NCBI RefSeq assembly: GCF_004331455.1
Contig: NZ_SJJR01000022.1
Span: forward strand, 1-64,000
DNA from: Micromonospora zingiberis
GTDB lineage: Bacteria; Actinomycetota; Actinomycetes; Mycobacteriales; Micromonosporaceae
DNA: 64,000 nucleotides
Reading direction: 5' to 3'
The notes below the pieces were generated by a model. That model saw nothing but the letters and a program-made list of their open reading frames with translations. It did no database searches and was not told the DNA's origin. Positions 1 through 7,511 of this stretch are shown here, piece after piece; position 1 is the stretch's first letter; each line of letters opens with the position of its first letter. The translations under genes and the position numbers were made by a program.

Positions 1-137
1 GCAGCGCAGGCACGGGACTCCATCGGTCACGAAGCGTAGAGAACTCCGATGATCAATGGACCCGTGCCTGCTTGCTACCCCGGGGTCCCACCCGCCCAGA
101 CGCCCCACCTATTGCCGGTCGCTCTTACACTGCTGCC

Positions 138-362
138 ATGCGGCGACGGGACGTGCTCTGGTGGGCCTTGTTCGCCGCCTTCGCGTCAGCCTGGCTCGTC
201 GTTGGCCTCTGGATCCACCTCGGCGGGGAGCCACCTCCCCTGCTCTTTGCGCTCGCGGCCGCCTGCAACCTCGCACTGGCCGCGACTTTCCACGTCTTCC
301 GCGTACAGGGCATCTGGCCGAAGCGCCCGCGCGACGGTGCCAGCCGTCGAAGCGAAACTTAG
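138..362 (+). CDS. small two-TM membrane protein, unknown function
   Basis: Encodes 74 residues. Two hydrophobic segments (about residues 6-28 and 33-53, separated by a short polar GGEPP loop) and a basic C-terminus suggest a small integral membrane protein with cytoplasmic tail. The internal ATG at 138 was chosen because the longer in-frame extension (from 72) is proline/arginine-rich and looks non-coding. I see no clear ribosome binding site, and no family is recognised. It converges with the channel-like gene on the other strand. Codon usage fits the region, but a short ORF in GC-rich DNA can arise by chance. Confidence 0.45.
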   Translation: MRRRDVLWWALFAAFASAWLVVGLWIHLGGEPPPLLFALAAACNLALAATFHVFRVQGIWPKRPRDGASRRSET

Positions 363-388
363 GTACGCCCTGCATCGCTAGCGTCGAC

Positions 389-1060
389 CTACCCACGGCC
401 TCGGGTCGAGGGCGTTCTGGTGAGTCGGGCGGCGATGGCCTGCGCCAGCGGCAGGCCGATGAGCACCAGGAGGCCGGCAGCCGGCGAGACGAGCGCGGCC
501 AGGGTCGCGGCGGCGAAGGTCACGCAGAGCGCGACCGGAGAAGCCAGCGTCCGGGCGCCTGTCTGACTCGACGGGGCGCGCAGGCCGGGGTGGCGGTCGA
601 CCCACCATGCCTGGGTGAGCGCGAGAAGACTGATGAGCAGCATGTTGCTGAGGTAGAGGACCGTCGAGTCGGTGCGCAGGTGTGTCTCGACGAAGAGTCG
701 CGCGGTGGGAAACGGCAGGAAGACCACCGCCATCAGCCATGCGGTGTTGAGCAGGAGGAGCGTCTCGTCGTAGTCGACGAGTTGTTCGTAGAGGTGCCGG
801 TGGGTCCGCCAGAACAGTGCGATGACCAGGAATGACACCACGAAGGAGAGGATGTCTCCGAGGTGCGCGGCGAACAGTTGGGCCACGGACTGCCGAGCCG
901 TGCTCGCGTCGGCGAAGTTGACCAGGGGAAGCGCCAGCAGGGTCAGCGCGATCGCCACGCCTCCGTCGGTGAACGCGGCGGTCCGTTGGAGGCTGCGCTG
1001 ACGCCGTTGCCGGAGGTCGGGAGCCTGCCGTGGGTCGGCGCAGCCAGCGTCCTCGTTCAT
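389..1060 (-). CDS. TMEM175 (DUF1211) family potassium channel-like membrane protein
   Basis: The protein has 223 residues. The N-terminal stretch after a basic region reads RTAAFTDGGVAIALTLLALPL, which fits the TMEM175/DUF1211 signature (R-x3-F-S/T-D-x2-x-A-I-x2-T-L-L) in the first pore-lining helix. Further hydrophobic helices lie around residues 65-85, 100-120, 130-150 and 170-205. Known members are non-canonical K+ channels without the TVGYG filter. The length matches bacterial single-repeat members (about 200 aa), which assemble as tetramers. Thr replaces the more common Ser in the FSD motif. Function is inferred from the family only. Confidence 0.8.
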   Translation of the reverse strand: MNEDAGCADPRQAPDLRQRRQRSLQRTAAFTDGGVAIALTLLALPLVNFADASTARQSVAQLFAAHLGDILSFVVSFLVIALFWRTHRHLYEQLVDYDETLLLLNTAWLMAVVFLPFPTARLFVETHLRTDSTVLYLSNMLLISLLALTQAWWVDRHPGLRAPSSQTGARTLASPVALCVTFAAATLAALVSPAAGLLVLIGLPLAQAIAARLTRTPSTRGRG

Positions 1061-1204
1061 GCCTTGATTGTGGCGAATCGGACACCCTCCGGCTCCGCGT
1101 TTCCTCGCCTTGGCGGTGGCGGGATCGCGGACACGCGTGGGGTGTGCGGGAGGTCAAGGAAACAGGTGGCCGATGAGCGGATGCGCGACCCTGCCAGATT
1201 CCTG

Positions 1205-1235
1205 TTGACCTCAACCAAAGTTCAGGTGCTTGACT
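1205..1235 (+). promoter_or_regulatory. MerR-type operator/promoter candidate
   Basis: ACCTCAAC (1208-1215), four bases, then GTTCAGGT (1220-1227) form an inverted repeat with one mismatch. It lies inside a promoter-like layout: TTGACC at 1205 and TTGACT at 1230 are 19 bp apart. The stretched 19-bp spacer carrying a dyad is the hallmark of MerR/SoxR-type activated promoters. It is just upstream of the SDR gene starting at 1243. No MerR gene is adjacent. Confidence 0.4.
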
Positions 1236-1242
1236 GCCGGCC

Positions 1243-1959
1243 ATGGATCTTGACGGCTTGCGCGTCGCCATTACCGGCGCCGCCCGGGACACGGGCCGGC
1301 TTCTGGCCGAGGCGTTCGCCCGACGCGGTGCACAGATCTTCCTCGCGGCCCGCGACCCGGTGGCGGCCCGGCGGGTTGCGGATGCGATCAGCCAGCGGGG
1401 GTTGGGTCGGGCTGAGGCGTTTCGCTGCGACCTCGCCGCACCGGATTCGGTGCGCGGGTTCGCCGCGGCCGTGGCCGACCGGACGAGTCACCTCGATGTG
1501 CTGATCAACAATGGCGCCACATACATCGAAGGTGACAACCTGGCAGACGCCTCGGACGACACGATCGAAAGCGTGATGGCTGCGAGCGGACTCGGCACCG
1601 TGCTGCTGACCAAACATCTGTTGCCGCTGCTGCGCGCATCGTCGCGGCCCGACGTCGTCAACATGATCTCCGCCTGCGGCGAGGTGGGGCACCGTCGTTC
1701 GGGCGCGCATCCCGCGTTCTACGCGGCCAAGCACGCTCACGCCGGTTTCGCGGAGATCCTGTCGCACCGGCTCCGGCCAGAGGGGATCCGAGTGATCTCC
1801 CTGTTTCCACCGGACTTCGTACAGAACGGGCCGCGGCGGGCGGACAGTGACCTCACTGCGCAGTCGGTCCTCGACTGCGTGCTCTTTGCGGTTGGTCAGC
1901 CACGAGACTGCTTCATCCGCGAGTTCCACTTCGAGCAGGTACGGAATCCACGCTCCTGA
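1243..1959 (+). CDS. SDR family oxidoreductase
   Basis: A 238-residue short-chain dehydrogenase/reductase. The N-terminal Rossmann nucleotide loop is TGAARDTGR (residues 11-19), slightly atypical against TGxxxGxG. The NNGA motif is near residue 89, the catalytic Ser lies in NMISACG and the catalytic pair is YAAK near residue 165. Length and order are normal for a classical SDR, so it should reduce or oxidise a carbonyl/alcohol with NAD(P)H; the substrate cannot be told. The ATG at 1243 directly follows a MerR-like promoter. The gene stands alone on the plus strand. Confidence 0.85.
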   Translation: MDLDGLRVAITGAARDTGRLLAEAFARRGAQIFLAARDPVAARRVADAISQRGLGRAEAFRCDLAAPDSVRGFAAAVADRTSHLDVLINNGATYIEGDNLADASDDTIESVMAASGLGTVLLTKHLLPLLRASSRPDVVNMISACGEVGHRRSGAHPAFYAAKHAHAGFAEILSHRLRPEGIRVISLFPPDFVQNGPRRADSDLTAQSVLDCVLFAVGQPRDCFIREFHFEQVRNPRS

Positions 1960-2198
1960 GAGCCTGCCGCGCCAAGCAGGCTGGGCCGACCGAGGATCCC
2001 CGGCGCAGGTACAGGCGCTGGGTCCGGCAGCACCGGAACGAAGAGCAGGTACGCGGACCTGCCGCCGACAGTGCGCGGTCTGCTGATCGGCCCGTCAGTA
2101 TCCGTAGCCGCTGATCGCGGCGCTGCCGAACCTTGCGTGGAGCATCCGCGTCCTTGCAGCCCCGGCCACGATCCGTCGGGACGCCTAGGATGATCTCG

Positions 2199-2786
2199 AT
2201 GACCATTCCCGAAACCCGACCCGACGGCGCCCCCACCGACGGAGCCCGGATCGAAGAGGCCCTGCGACTGCTCTGCGGCGCGCCGGTCGAAGTCGATGTC
2301 GCCGTCAAGCGGCTCAGCCGTGGCAGCGGTGTCTACGCCTGGTGGGCTGCTCCTTCGATCCTTCCCGACCTTCCCGGGCCAGCGAATGAAAGCGTCCCAT
2401 CGCTGCGGCTGCTGTATCTCGGCCGGGCAACCAGCCTGCGGGGCCGGATCCTGCGCAACCATCTGAGGCGTTCGGGCAGCTCGACTCTGCGCCGTACCTT
2501 GGCCGGGCTTCTGGTGTCCGAGGGATACCGGACGACCTGGACCGATCGTGTCGTCCTGGTCCCTGAGGACGAGTCGCGGCTGACCGCGTGGATGTCCGCG
2601 CACCTGCGTTTGACGTGGGCGGAGGACGCGGAGCCGGCGACCATCGAGGCCGAACTTGTCCGGCGTTTGCACCCGCCGCTCAACGTACACGGCGTCGACC
2701 CCGAGCACCTCCAGGCGGCCGTGGTCGCCGCGAAGAACTCATACAACGCCAGCAGCCGCCCGGACGAGCCCACGCAAACGCCGTAA
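2199..2786 (+). CDS. GIY-YIG nuclease-like protein
   Basis: Encodes 195 residues. The segment GVYAWWA followed some 25 residues later by LLYLGRA and LRGRILRNH matches the GIY-x-YIG core and following basic helix of GIY-YIG nucleases, here degenerate (GVY and YLG). The ATG at 2199 is preferred over 2190 because AGGA (2187-2190) is at proper spacing. The C-terminal 100 residues contain ELVRRLHPPLN, a tail typical of GIY-YIG proteins. It is probably a nuclease-fold protein of unknown target. It sits immediately outside the left boundary of the tRNA-Val element array and appears to be host DNA. Confidence 0.6.
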   Translation: MTIPETRPDGAPTDGARIEEALRLLCGAPVEVDVAVKRLSRGSGVYAWWAAPSILPDLPGPANESVPSLRLLYLGRATSLRGRILRNHLRRSGSSTLRRTLAGLLVSEGYRTTWTDRVVLVPEDESRLTAWMSAHLRLTWAEDAEPATIEAELVRRLHPPLNVHGVDPEHLQAAVVAAKNSYNASSRPDEPTQTP

Positions 2787-2896
2787 CCGTCTGCTCGACA
2801 CACGTGCCGGTGCGTGCTTATGGCCCAGCGGGCGCGCGAGGCGGTTCGTGCACTGCCAACCAAGGGCTCACGTCTCCCCAGGTCAGGGACGCTCGG

Positions 2897-2939
2897 TGGG
2901 CGATACTGAGATCGAACCAGTGGCCTCTTCGGTGTGAAC
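2897..2939. repeat. att core copy A (tRNA-Val 3' end), outermost
   Basis: These 43 bp match the 3' part of the intact tRNA-Val gene (17541-17583 on the opposite reading) from the acceptor end to the anticodon loop, with two substitutions (G for A or G within the T-arm region). The 5' half of the tRNA is absent, so this is not a functional tRNA. It marks the far left boundary of the element array, probably the oldest att site because it is the only diverged copy. Confidence 0.8.
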
Positions 2940-2975
2940 TCTCGGCAGGCCGGTCGGATCAGGGGTCGTACGAGG

Positions 2976-3272
2976 TCATCCGGGCTGGTGGCGCTCGTTC
3001 CGGTCCGGTGCGGGTGGCACGGTTGCCGTACTCCGCTGCTGTACTTCCGGCGGCTCCCTCGTCCAGCCGATAAAGCGTCGGTGCAGTGCGCCGGCTGGCG
3101 CCCAGGGCATGTCCTCGGCGGCCTCAACGAGGTAGGCGCCGAGGTAGAGGGCCAGCGACACCGGCGCGTCGGCGTACTCCGCGCGCAGTTCCCGCCGCCG
3201 CGTCTGGCAGGGCCAGGGCAGGTCGCAGCCCCCGCAGCTCCAGATCGGCAGCACCGGGCCATGGCTGGTCAC
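2976..3272 (-). CDS. conserved element left-end protein (often labelled flavin reductase), copy 1
   Basis: Encodes 98 residues from a GTG start. The N-terminus carries CGGCDLPWPC, a possible zinc knuckle (C-x2-C-x5-C), followed by a conserved block ELRAEYADAPVSLALYLGAY and DMPWAPAGALHRRFIGW. Proteins like this recur at the ends of actinobacterial integrated elements and are sometimes named flavin reductase, but I see no flavin-binding fold in 98 residues. The start overlaps the upstream gene by 4 nt (GTGA). The 3' end runs over the repeat boxes at 3023-3047. About 85-90% identical to the copy at 10019-10315. Function unknown. Confidence 0.65.
   Translation of the reverse strand: MTSHGPVLPIWSCGGCDLPWPCQTRRRELRAEYADAPVSLALYLGAYLVEAAEDMPWAPAGALHRRFIGWTREPPEVQQRSTATVPPAPDRNERHQPG
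3023..3047. promoter_or_regulatory. possible integrase arm-type site, element I left
   Basis: Two diverged TGCTGTAC-like boxes (TGCCGTAC and TGCTGTAC) separated by 5 nt. The same arrangement occurs at 5926-5947 and 10066-10090, each about 60-130 bp from an att core. The recurring position on the inner side of element ends suggests integrase arm-binding sites; this is inference. Confidence 0.35.
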
Positions 3273-3448
3273 CGCACACCGCCAAGGAACCGGGCGACGC
3301 TCGCGCGGGCCTGCCGGCTGGTCGCCCACTCCACCTGCCAGCACGGGTACGGAGCCAGCCGCGACCACCACGCCCGGCAGCCGACACACAAGCCGTCGAG
3401 CCCTGGCACATGAACCGCGAGGATCACCCGCTCCGGGCCGCCGGTCAC
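3269..3448 (-). CDS. small Cys/Trp-rich cassette protein, 59 aa, copy 1
   Basis: A GTG-started ORF of 59 residues fits exactly between its neighbours. Its GTG overlaps the upstream stop as GTGA, and its own TGA overlaps the next GTG in the same way. The product reads VTGGPERVILAVHVPGLDG, then CVGC, a Trp-rich block (RAWWSRLAPYPCWQVEWATS) and a basic tail. Two Cys in C-x2-C plus a later Cys suggest metal binding. The paralogue at 10312-10431 conserves start, CVGC and C-terminus, which supports real coding. No function is recognised. Confidence 0.6.
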   Translation of the reverse strand: MTGGPERVILAVHVPGLDGLCVGCRAWWSRLAPYPCWQVEWATSRQARASVARFLGGVR

Positions 3449-3630
3449 TGCTCACCCTCCTGGGGCCAGTGACCACGGCTGATCGGAATGCGGTGCCTGG
3501 CCTGGCAGGGCAGGTCGGCTCCGCAGCCGCAGATACGCCGCCAGTGCTGCCAGGACCACACCGGCCGATGCCGCCGGGCGAAGGTCAACGCGGTGGCTGA
3601 GAGGTACTCGTCGTACGAGACGCGCCGCAC
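3445..3630 (-). CDS. small cassette protein with Cys motif, copy 1
   Basis: Encodes 61 residues from GTG at 3630, with a GGAGGG ribosome binding site close upstream. Contains VSYDEYLSATALTFARRHRP, then WSWQHWRRICGCGADLPCQ, with C-x-C-x4-C that may bind a metal, and a HWPQ tail. First gene of the overlapping three-gene cassette. Conserved at 10428-10637 (about 75% identity by eye), including the Trp/Cys block. Unknown function; the cassette marks the left end of both sister elements. Confidence 0.6.
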   Translation of the reverse strand: MRRVSYDEYLSATALTFARRHRPVWSWQHWRRICGCGADLPCQARHRIPISRGHWPQEGEQ

Positions 3631-3783
3631 CTACCCTCCCTCGTCGCTCACGAGGGCGGCCTCTTCGCCCTCTGGTTGAGGGAGACGCGGCGACCAGGCG
3701 TGACTCGCACCGCCCGCCGCATCTCGTAAGCGAGAAGCTACGGTCAGTTGCGAGGCGGAACAGGTAAGGTTCCTACCCCTCGA

Positions 3784-4995
3784 TCATGAGACGAGTCCGA
3801 CCCTGGCCGCGAGGTCACGGGCGTCATCTCGGGTGGAACGCGGCCCGTCGAGCAGGTCCAAGGTGATCTGACGGGCGTACCCGTTGAATCGGATCGTCTC
3901 CGGAGCCGACTCGTACGCCTGCCGCAGCGTCGCCACGGCCGCTTCCTTGTCGTCCTTGCCGTAGTGCGCGCGAGCGACCTCGATGAGGTGGCGTGCCCGA
4001 CGTGGCCTCGACGGGATCGCCGCCGCACCATGGCGACGGGCCTGCCGCACCGCCTCGCCGGATTTCTGCAACTCCACCGCCACGGTCACCGCATGAGCGC
4101 CCATGATGACCCGGGAAAACGACGTCTGCGGCTGGTAGAAGCCCTGCGGCAGGCGCTGCGCGACCCGGTCCGCACGATCCCAGTACCGCCACGCCCGACC
4201 CTCCTCACCGGCACGAGCAGCCGTGTACGCGGCTTCGAAGTTCAGCGCCCCCCACAGCGCCAACAGATTCGCACTCCCGTCGACCGCCTGCGACTCCAAA
4301 GTGGACAGCACGTCCAGCGTCACCAGCATCGCGGTGTCCCAGTCCCCGGCGTCCCGATGCACCTGGCACAGGAACCACCCCGCACCGGCAATCGCCTCTG
4401 GATCACCGGACTCCTGCGCCGCCACCATCGCCCGATCCGCCACCCGCCACAACAACTCGGCAGCGGGCTGGTAGGCAATGAACATCTGCGCCAGCCCGAG
4501 CATCTCCGCCAGCAGGGCCTGCGCCTGCCGCCGCTCGCCACCCTCGTACGCCAACACGGCACGCTGCCCGTCACGCAGCAACCCCGGCAACAACCCGCCC
4601 AGCACCGTACGGTGATCAGACGCCTGATGACGCGCTCGCCACGCCACCGCAAGCCGCTCCCTCAGACTGGGCAACGACTCCGCCGGGGTGTCACCAGGAA
4701 GCGCGACGCGGTTCACGGCATTCCGGACCGACGCCAGCGCCGGATGCTCCGGCCCGTTGACCACAGCAGACCGGTCACCCAGCTGCACGGCCAACGCCGA
4801 CACATCGATCTTGAGGGCACGCGCGATCCGATCCAGCATGTGAATGCGCGGCGGCAGTATCCGATCGGTCTCCACCGCCTTAACCCACTCGGCGCTACGA
4901 CCCACCAACCCACCGAGCACCGCACGGGTCTTCCCGGACCGCTCCCGGTAGACCTTCAACCGCTGCCCGAACGTCAACTCCGGCAAGGAATCCAC
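3784..4995 (-). CDS. XRE-type helix-turn-helix regulator with TPR-like C-terminus
   Basis: 403 residues from GTG 4995, chosen for a strong GAGGAGG site six bases upstream; the in-frame ATG at 5046 has none. The N-terminal ~70 residues form an XRE helix-turn-helix (TFGQRLKVYRERSGKTRAVLG, then SAEWVKAVETDRI). The rest is alpha-helical with TPR-like periodicity (ALLAEMLGLAQMFIAYQPAA, ATLRQAYESAPETIRF). Such regulators are frequent in actinobacterial integrated elements, where the TPR part may sense a peptide or partner. It occupies the regulator slot next to the left cassette, which in element III is filled by a GntR protein. Confidence 0.8.
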   Translation of the reverse strand: MDSLPELTFGQRLKVYRERSGKTRAVLGGLVGRSAEWVKAVETDRILPPRIHMLDRIARALKIDVSALAVQLGDRSAVVNGPEHPALASVRNAVNRVALPGDTPAESLPSLRERLAVAWRARHQASDHRTVLGGLLPGLLRDGQRAVLAYEGGERRQAQALLAEMLGLAQMFIAYQPAAELLWRVADRAMVAAQESGDPEAIAGAGWFLCQVHRDAGDWDTAMLVTLDVLSTLESQAVDGSANLLALWGALNFEAAYTAARAGEEGRAWRYWDRADRVAQRLPQGFYQPQTSFSRVIMGAHAVTVAVELQKSGEAVRQARRHGAAAIPSRPRRARHLIEVARAHYGKDDKEAAVATLRQAYESAPETIRFNGYARQITLDLLDGPRSTRDDARDLAARVGLVS

Positions 4996-5397
4996 CCGGA
5001 ACCTCCTCGCGTAGCGCGGGATGCACCACCGACCCAACAGCCGCAATCACGCCCAACGCTACCGACCCGCAGGCCGCCTCATAACCCCTCACACGCCGGC
5101 GACTCCCTGCGTCCTGGCAGGCACCTCGACCACTCGCTTGTAAGTTCTGGGCGCTTCGTCTGGGGTGGTCCGCGCACGTCGCTGACGTCGGGCGTTAGTC
5201 TGTCGCCGGCTGGGTTCGGCTCTCACTGTCCAGCCCTGTTGCTGTCTCCGTTGCTGTCGACAGCAAGAGGGCTGACTGCTTCGGTGTGAAAGAACTTCCG
5301 GGTTCGCTGGACCAGCATCGACGTGGGCCATGAGGTGCGGAGACGGTCCACGGGTGTCCGTAGTTGTCCGTCGGTGTGCTTGCCGGTCGTCGCTCGG
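4996..5397. other. intergenic control region of element I
   Basis: No gene seen in about 400 bp. It contains the box CCCAACGCTACC at 5052-5063 (reverse complement GGTAGCGTTGGG), found 57 bp before the regulator start; the identical 12-mer lies 55 bp before the GntR start in element III (10804-10815). Further right are 5134-5164 (TCGCTTGTAAGTTCT...) and 5238-5264 (two GTTGCTGTC boxes ending in the palindrome GCTGTCGACAGC). Both recur in element III at 11120 and 11224 with the same 104-bp spacing. Confidence 0.6.
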
Positions 5398-5754
5398 TTA
5401 GTCACCCAGGTCCTGTCTTGTCGAGTGCCCACGCCGGCGGGAGAGCCGCCGAAGCCTGCGCTCGTACTGGCCGGCGTAGGAACGCTGCGCCCGATTCATC
5501 GCCCGCGCGTCTGGATCGCTGGCCGCCTCGTAGTAGGAAACCTCGGCCGGGTCCTGGTCCTCGTCGACCAGGCGCGCGAGCGCTTCGCGGTCGCGCTCGA
5601 TCGAGCCCCCCGCTCGTATGCGAGCCCGCCAGGCTATGCCTGTGGTGTCCTCCTCCACGCCATAGACGGTAGCGGCGTAGGACGTGGGCCGGTATCCGCT
5701 CTCCGCAGGTGGGACCGTCAGTTTGGAAGGTGCCTGGCGTCGGTCTGAGGCCAC
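5398..5754 (-). CDS. hypothetical protein, possibly 5'-truncated
   Basis: Encodes 118 residues if it starts at GTG 5754. Composition looks coding (SGYRPTSYAATVYGVEEDTT, then acidic ALARLVDEDQDPAEVSYYE and a basic C-terminus). In-frame protein-like sequence without a start (LTALPAAISLTAAHRVAEL) continues upstream to about 5850, close to the junction where the integrase remnant begins. The 5' end may therefore have been lost in the deletion that removed rep-xis-int. No family recognised. Confidence 0.4.
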   Translation of the reverse strand: MASDRRQAPSKLTVPPAESGYRPTSYAATVYGVEEDTTGIAWRARIRAGGSIERDREALARLVDEDQDPAEVSYYEAASDPDARAMNRAQRSYAGQYERRLRRLSRRRGHSTRQDLGD

Positions 5755-5882
5755 CAGCTCGGCTACCCGGTGAGCAGCCGTGAGACTGATCGCGGCAGGC
5801 AGAGCGGTGAGATTTGTGACGGGCCGGATGCCGCTGTTGGCCGGTGTTGACCGCTAGCTCGGGCACGTGTCGGGCGACGAGA

Positions 5883-5921
5883 GACGCGCTCAAGCGCCTC
5901 GGCGAATCCCTGACGCGATGA
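5883..5921 (+). pseudogene. integrase 3' remnant (last 13 codons incl. stop)
   Basis: The 39 bp encode DALKRLGESLTR and stop, identical to the end of the element III integrase (17440-17478), and homology continues through the hairpin and att core. To the left of 5883 similarity ends abruptly, marking the deletion junction in element I. It cannot be expressed as an integrase. Confidence 0.8.
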
Positions 5922-5925
5922 CGAA

Positions 5926-5947
5926 CTGCTGTACTTCGCTGCTGTAC
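5926..5947. promoter_or_regulatory. possible integrase arm-type site, element I right
   Basis: Two perfect TGCTGTAC boxes separated by TTCGC, located 50 bp from att core B. Element III has one box at the equivalent place (17484-17491), so a 12-bp duplication or loss distinguishes them. Matches the left-side sites at 3023 and 10066. Confidence 0.35.
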
Positions 5948-5958
5948 GGGCAGCAGAA

Positions 5959-5988
5959 AGGCCACCTCCCGAAGCCGGGAAGTGGCCT
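5959..5988 (+). terminator. hairpin downstream of integrase remnant
   Basis: Inverted repeat with 13-nt arms (AGGCCACCTCCCG and CGGGAAGTGGCCT, one mismatch) and loop AAGC. Identical to 17503-17532 after the intact integrase. There is no clear T-run, so it is a probable but weak intrinsic terminator. Confidence 0.5.
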
Positions 5989-5996
5989 GAGCTGCG

Positions 5997-6038
5997 TGGG
6001 CGATACTGGGATCGAACCAGTGACCTCTTCGGTGTGAA
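5997..6038. repeat. att core copy B (tRNA-Val 3' end)
   Basis: 42 bp identical to the 3' end of tRNA-Val (17541-17582). It separates element I from element II. Beyond the core the sequence diverges at once (TGTTGAACTC), so only the core is shared. Confidence 0.85.
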
Positions 6039-6262
6039 TGTTGAACTCGCCGACTGCCTAGCTTCAATCAGTGCTGTCTGACGTCGTTGCGTGAGGACTG
6101 GCTACCAACAGGGACCGCTCCTAGCTGAAGGAGTTCGAACCTGCTGCTGATTTCTTGCTGACGTACCGTCCTGGCCTCGTCCGATCCAGCCGGCTAGGTC
6201 CAGCGGCGGGCCATCCGCGTTGCGACCTGACGGTCGTTGCTTCATGCCCTAATCTTGACTTC

Positions 6263-6691
6263 ATGCCCCAGGATGCTGACCACGCTCATCTCTACCGTCT
6301 CCTAGCAATGCTACCTGGGCCGGAAAATAGGCTCTTCTGGCAGGGCATTGCCAATTGCAACGACGCTTCACTTCAGTATGTTTATGAGAAAATGGGCCAC
6401 ATCGCCAGATTCCGGAGCAGTGTCACCCCTGACGGCCCTGGTGGCTACAGCATCTCCTACCTCTGCAAGTACCTCATGATTTTCTTCGGAGGAAACCGGG
6501 ACTCGGTCAATGAGGAAGTTGGCCGTGAGCTATTCGCGACCGGCGCGGAGAAGAGCTACATGGGATCGTCCTTTACCCAAGACCTTGTCGACACTGCCTG
6601 GCGCCTGGTGGTGCGCCACCGATCGACAGATGATAATAAGCTGAGAGAATGGAGAAATGCCCAGAGGAACTTACTCCAGGCTGAGAGCTGA
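6263..6691 (+). CDS. hypothetical protein, AT-richer cargo
   Basis: 142 residues from ATG 6263. The in-frame upstream extension to 6155 looks non-coding. The product is soluble and mixed alpha/beta by composition (LYRLLAMLPGPENRLFWQGI near the start, then SISYLCKYLMIFFGGNRDS). Third positions are much less GC-biased than in flanking chromosomal genes, pointing to recent transfer with element II. No domain recognised. Confidence 0.55.
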   Translation: MPQDADHAHLYRLLAMLPGPENRLFWQGIANCNDASLQYVYEKMGHIARFRSSVTPDGPGGYSISYLCKYLMIFFGGNRDSVNEEVGRELFATGAEKSYMGSSFTQDLVDTAWRLVVRHRSTDDNKLREWRNAQRNLLQAES

Positions 6692-6926
6692 CTCGCTCCG
6701 CAGCTTCCTTTATTGGGTTGAGAGTGGACTCATTCTGCACGCCACCTTCCCACGTCGGCCATTTTCGATGCTCGCTGCCTCGCCCACCGTAGACAAGTGG
6801 CCGCGTCCATCGCGGCAGCGTCTGCTGCGCGAAGGGCTGGACAGCCACCTCCTGACCCGGAGCTGACCTGCTCGCCGTGTCGCCCGTCGTCGTTCTCGGA
6901 CCGGGTCCGTCGATTGGCTTGGCTGC

Positions 6927-6952
6927 GATGGATGGCTGTACAGCCATCCATC
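6927..6952. terminator. perfect 26-bp palindrome at 3' end of the 6951 gene
   Basis: GATGGATGGCTG (6927-6938), TA, CAGCCATCCATC (6941-6952): perfect dyad with 12-bp arms. It starts at the stop codon of the minus-strand gene and lies between convergent genes, so a bidirectional terminator is likely, although no T-run follows. A protein-binding dyad is the alternative. Confidence 0.4.
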
Positions 6953-7511
6953 ACCTGTCATGATCGCGTTCTGGCATGAACTGAAGGTCCGCCCGCATCG
7001 CCTTCAGTAGACGCAGCCGGGAATGAGCCAAGTTGGCGGTGACCTCCATGACTTCCTCGACGTCGCGCTGCCGTAATTCACCCTGCGACTTAATCGAGGC
7101 CATCGCAATCCGAAAACGTAACAGCACACTTTCAAATATTGCACACTCTGTGATGACTTCTTCGCTTGCAGTTATACTCATCTCGTGACCGACCACTTCG
7201 GACTCGTGCAGGAATAGATCGGCCTCCTCTTCAGCTTTCAATCGGCTTTGCGGATCAGGTGCGGCGATAAGTCGCTGAGCAGCGTCGGATGCTCGGGCCG
7301 TGACGTCCAGGAAGCGAACATAGAGCGCCTTGCGTTCTTCTCGTATCCTGTCCCGTACACTGTCAGAGCGGTGGATACTGGCTTGCCTTTCTGCGGCTCG
7401 TTCTTGCCGCTGCCCCGCTCTAGTGGCGCTTACCGTACCGACGATCCCTACAGCTCCGGTCATCACCGTTCCAATCACCGAAACCGCCCATTCCCACGCC
7501 ATGTCCTGCAT
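6951..7511 (-). CDS. N-terminally membrane-anchored coiled-coil protein
   Basis: 186 residues. A single hydrophobic segment near residues 8-28 (AVSVIGTVMTGAVGIVGTVS) is followed by a long charged helical region rich in R, E, A and Q (ATRAGQRQERAAERQASI, then REERKALYVRFLDVTARA), predicted as coiled coil facing the cytoplasm. No catalytic motif seen. Architecture resembles many anonymous actinobacterial accessory proteins. Base composition is AT-richer than the chromosome. It converges with the 6263 gene over a palindrome. Confidence 0.65.
   Translation of the reverse strand: MQDMAWEWAVSVIGTVMTGAVGIVGTVSATRAGQRQERAAERQASIHRSDSVRDRIREERKALYVRFLDVTARASDAAQRLIAAPDPQSRLKAEEEADLFLHESEVVGHEMSITASEEVITECAIFESVLLRFRIAMASIKSQGELRQRDVEEVMEVTANLAHSRLRLLKAMRADLQFMPERDHDR

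Larger units (their letters stand above)
2897..6038. mobile_element. Element I: decayed integrated element at tRNA-Val
   Basis: Bounded by two copies of the tRNA-Val 3' end (2897 and 5997). It keeps a left-end three-gene cassette, an XRE regulator and one further ORF. The right end retains only the last 13 codons of an integrase, its downstream hairpin and the att core, all near-identical to element III. Rep, xis and most of int are therefore deleted, with the junction about 5755-5882. It is a sister of element III that can no longer excise by itself. Confidence 0.75.

Noticed and set aside
2976-3272. Flavin reductase function for the 98-residue left-end protein
   Set aside because: The usual database-style name is not supported by any flavin-binding feature in the sequence; kept as a conserved protein of unknown function.
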